NCBI GenBank assembly: GCA_946002345.1
Contig: CAMFZA010000144.1
Location: 1-5,054, forward strand
Reading direction: 5' to 3'
DNA: 5,054 bases
Source: an uncultured Phascolarctobacterium sp.
GTDB lineage: Bacteria > Bacillota > Negativicutes > Acidaminococcales > Acidaminococcaceae
The notes under the pieces were generated by a model, which saw only the letters and a program-made list of their open reading frames with translations, was not told where the DNA came from and did not search any database. This document shows, one piece after another, positions 4,491-5,054 of this stretch. The position numbers and the translations under genes were made by a program. Each line of letters opens with the position of its first letter. Position 1 is the first letter of the stretch.

Positions 4491-4890
4491 AGCTGACAAT
4501 GGGTTTGATCATGGCTGATATAATAGCGGCTAAGCAAGCTATAGCATACTTCGAGGAGAATAAGATAAGAGACATCAAAAATATAGCAGCTTATCATATT
4601 CAACAGTCAATGGAGAAATTAATTAAAATACAGGTGTACCGCAAGGCTACTGAGTATGACAATCATAAAATGTTCAATCATAATCTCGAAAAGCTTACTT
4701 TGTATGCTGAGACATTACAAATAGACATCCTAGTGCCTAAGTATGTAAGAGATAACAGTCTGGTTATTACAGACTGTTATCTGGTAGTCGTTATGACGTT
4801 GGCTTTTCCATAAGGATTGATACACTTAAAAGGGCTGTTAGTGAAGCAGAAGCCTGGTATGAGAAGCTTTACGAAGCAGGTATAAGATGA
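4487..4890 (+). pseudogene. HEPN-domain toxin partner of MNT, broken by a -1 frameshift
   Basis: Reading from ATG 4487 (GGAGAG about 7 bases ahead, 4-bp overlap with MNT) gives a HEPN-like all-helical protein: AAYHIQQSMEKLIKIQV (residues 34-50) is the typical HEPN helix, followed by FNHNLEKL and PKYVRDNSLVITD. After Asp96 the frame leaves the family pattern and stops at 4813, giving 108 residues. In the frame that ends at 4890, SGSRYDVGFSIRIDTLKRAV and EAEAWYEKLYEAGIR continue the domain (36 residues from 4780). One missing base between 4775 and 4784 explains the break; the repaired protein would have 134 residues. Known for the family: HEPN partners are often RNases using R-x4-6-H. I see no clear R-x4-6-H even in the repaired protein, so it may belong to the HI0074-like class. 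The break sits in a perfect inverted repeat. A sequencing error cannot be excluded. Confidence 0.85.
4751..4781. repeat. Perfect 12-bp inverted repeat at the HEPN frameshift
   Basis: GATAACAGTCTG (4751-4762) and CAGACTGTTATC (4770-4781) are exact reverse complements separated by 7 bases. They lie inside the coding region, with no T tract, so this is not a terminator. The right arm covers the codons where the reading frame is lost. Confidence 0.95.
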
Positions 4891-4894
4891 AAGA

Positions 4895-4928
4895 ACGGGG
4901 TCACTGCGGTGGCCCTGTTTTTGTGTAC
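4895..4928 (+). terminator. Terminator of the MNT-HEPN operon, repeat copy R3
   Basis: A 10-bp stem (4895-4904 with 4909-4918) with a TGCG loop and TTTTT begins 5 bp after the original HEPN stop at 4890. Bases 4898-4928 are identical to 3552-3582. Its position fits the longer HEPN frame and not the early stop at 4813. Confidence 0.92.
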
Positions 4929-5005
4929 TTAAGATAGTCTATTAAAAATACTTGTACAAGTTGTTCTTATAGCCACTTAAGTATCTTTTCTTAGTCTCCT
5001 TATCG

Positions 5006-5014
5006 TGATATAAT
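5006..5014 (+). promoter_or_regulatory. Possible promoter for a gene beyond the right edge
   Basis: TGA followed by TATAAT (5009-5014), without a clear -35. The stretch 4929-5054 is AT-rich, has a 10-bp palindrome CTTGTACAAG (around 4950-4959), and contains no coding region that I can see. Confidence 0.4.
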
Positions 5015-5054
5015 AATATAGAATTTTAAAAAATCCATTTATATGTAAATATGC

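Noticed and set aside
4751..4781. The inverted repeat in the HEPN gene as a terminator or regulator site
   Set aside because: There is no T tract, it is inside a coding frame, and it coincides with the frameshift, which gives a better explanation.
3549..4928. The three repeated hairpins as a CRISPR array
   Set aside because: They are hundreds of bases apart with whole genes between them and each has a T tract; they are terminators.

Overview
The window looks like chromosome of a diderm Firmicute of the class Negativicutes (Selenomonas/Veillonella/Phascolarctobacterium-type relatives). The main evidence is two tandem OmpM-type outer-membrane proteins, each with an N-terminal SLH domain, a short coiled coil and a beta-barrel ending in Phe. 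Strong GGAGG ribosome-binding sites and sigma-A promoters, many with an extended TGn -10, fit. I cannot name the genus.

Layout. (1) 1-1026 is the 3' part of a first ompM gene, followed by a perfect terminator. (2) About 1090-1237 holds a small-RNA gene (RNA A) with its own promoter and terminator. (3) 1378-1959 is a small exported protein of unknown function. (4) 2112-3522 is a second complete ompM with a strong promoter and a leader of about 170 nt. (5) 3624-3748 is a second copy of the small RNA (RNA B). Facing it on the minus strand is an unlisted 29-residue membrane peptide (3760-3849), with a consensus promoter, a ribosome-binding site and a terminator hairpin shared with RNA B. I read this as a type I toxin-antitoxin locus of the TxpA/RatA or holin-like toxin kind. 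(6) 4122-4890 is a MNT-HEPN toxin-antitoxin operon whose HEPN gene carries a one-base frameshift. (7) 4923-5054 is intergenic and ends with a possible promoter for a gene beyond the window.

The most interesting structure links parts 2 and 5. RNA A and RNA B are homologous, including promoter and terminator, and both lie just after an ompM gene. At locus A the sequence jumps from the RNA terminator straight to a 30-bp block (1208-1237) that at locus B lies on the far side of the toxin gene (3927-3956). The jump falls at a 6-bp microhomology. Locus A is therefore best explained as the same toxin-antitoxin module after a deletion of about 182 bp that removed the toxin and left an orphan antitoxin-like RNA.

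Three near-identical same-strand terminator repeats (3549, 4025, 4895) bracket the two toxin-antitoxin modules, giving the order repeat, type I module, repeat, MNT-HEPN, repeat. The HEPN frameshift lies inside a perfect 12-bp inverted repeat, in the pattern expected of a quasi-palindrome template-switch mutation. Both the orphan RNA and the broken HEPN gene look like toxin loss in progress.
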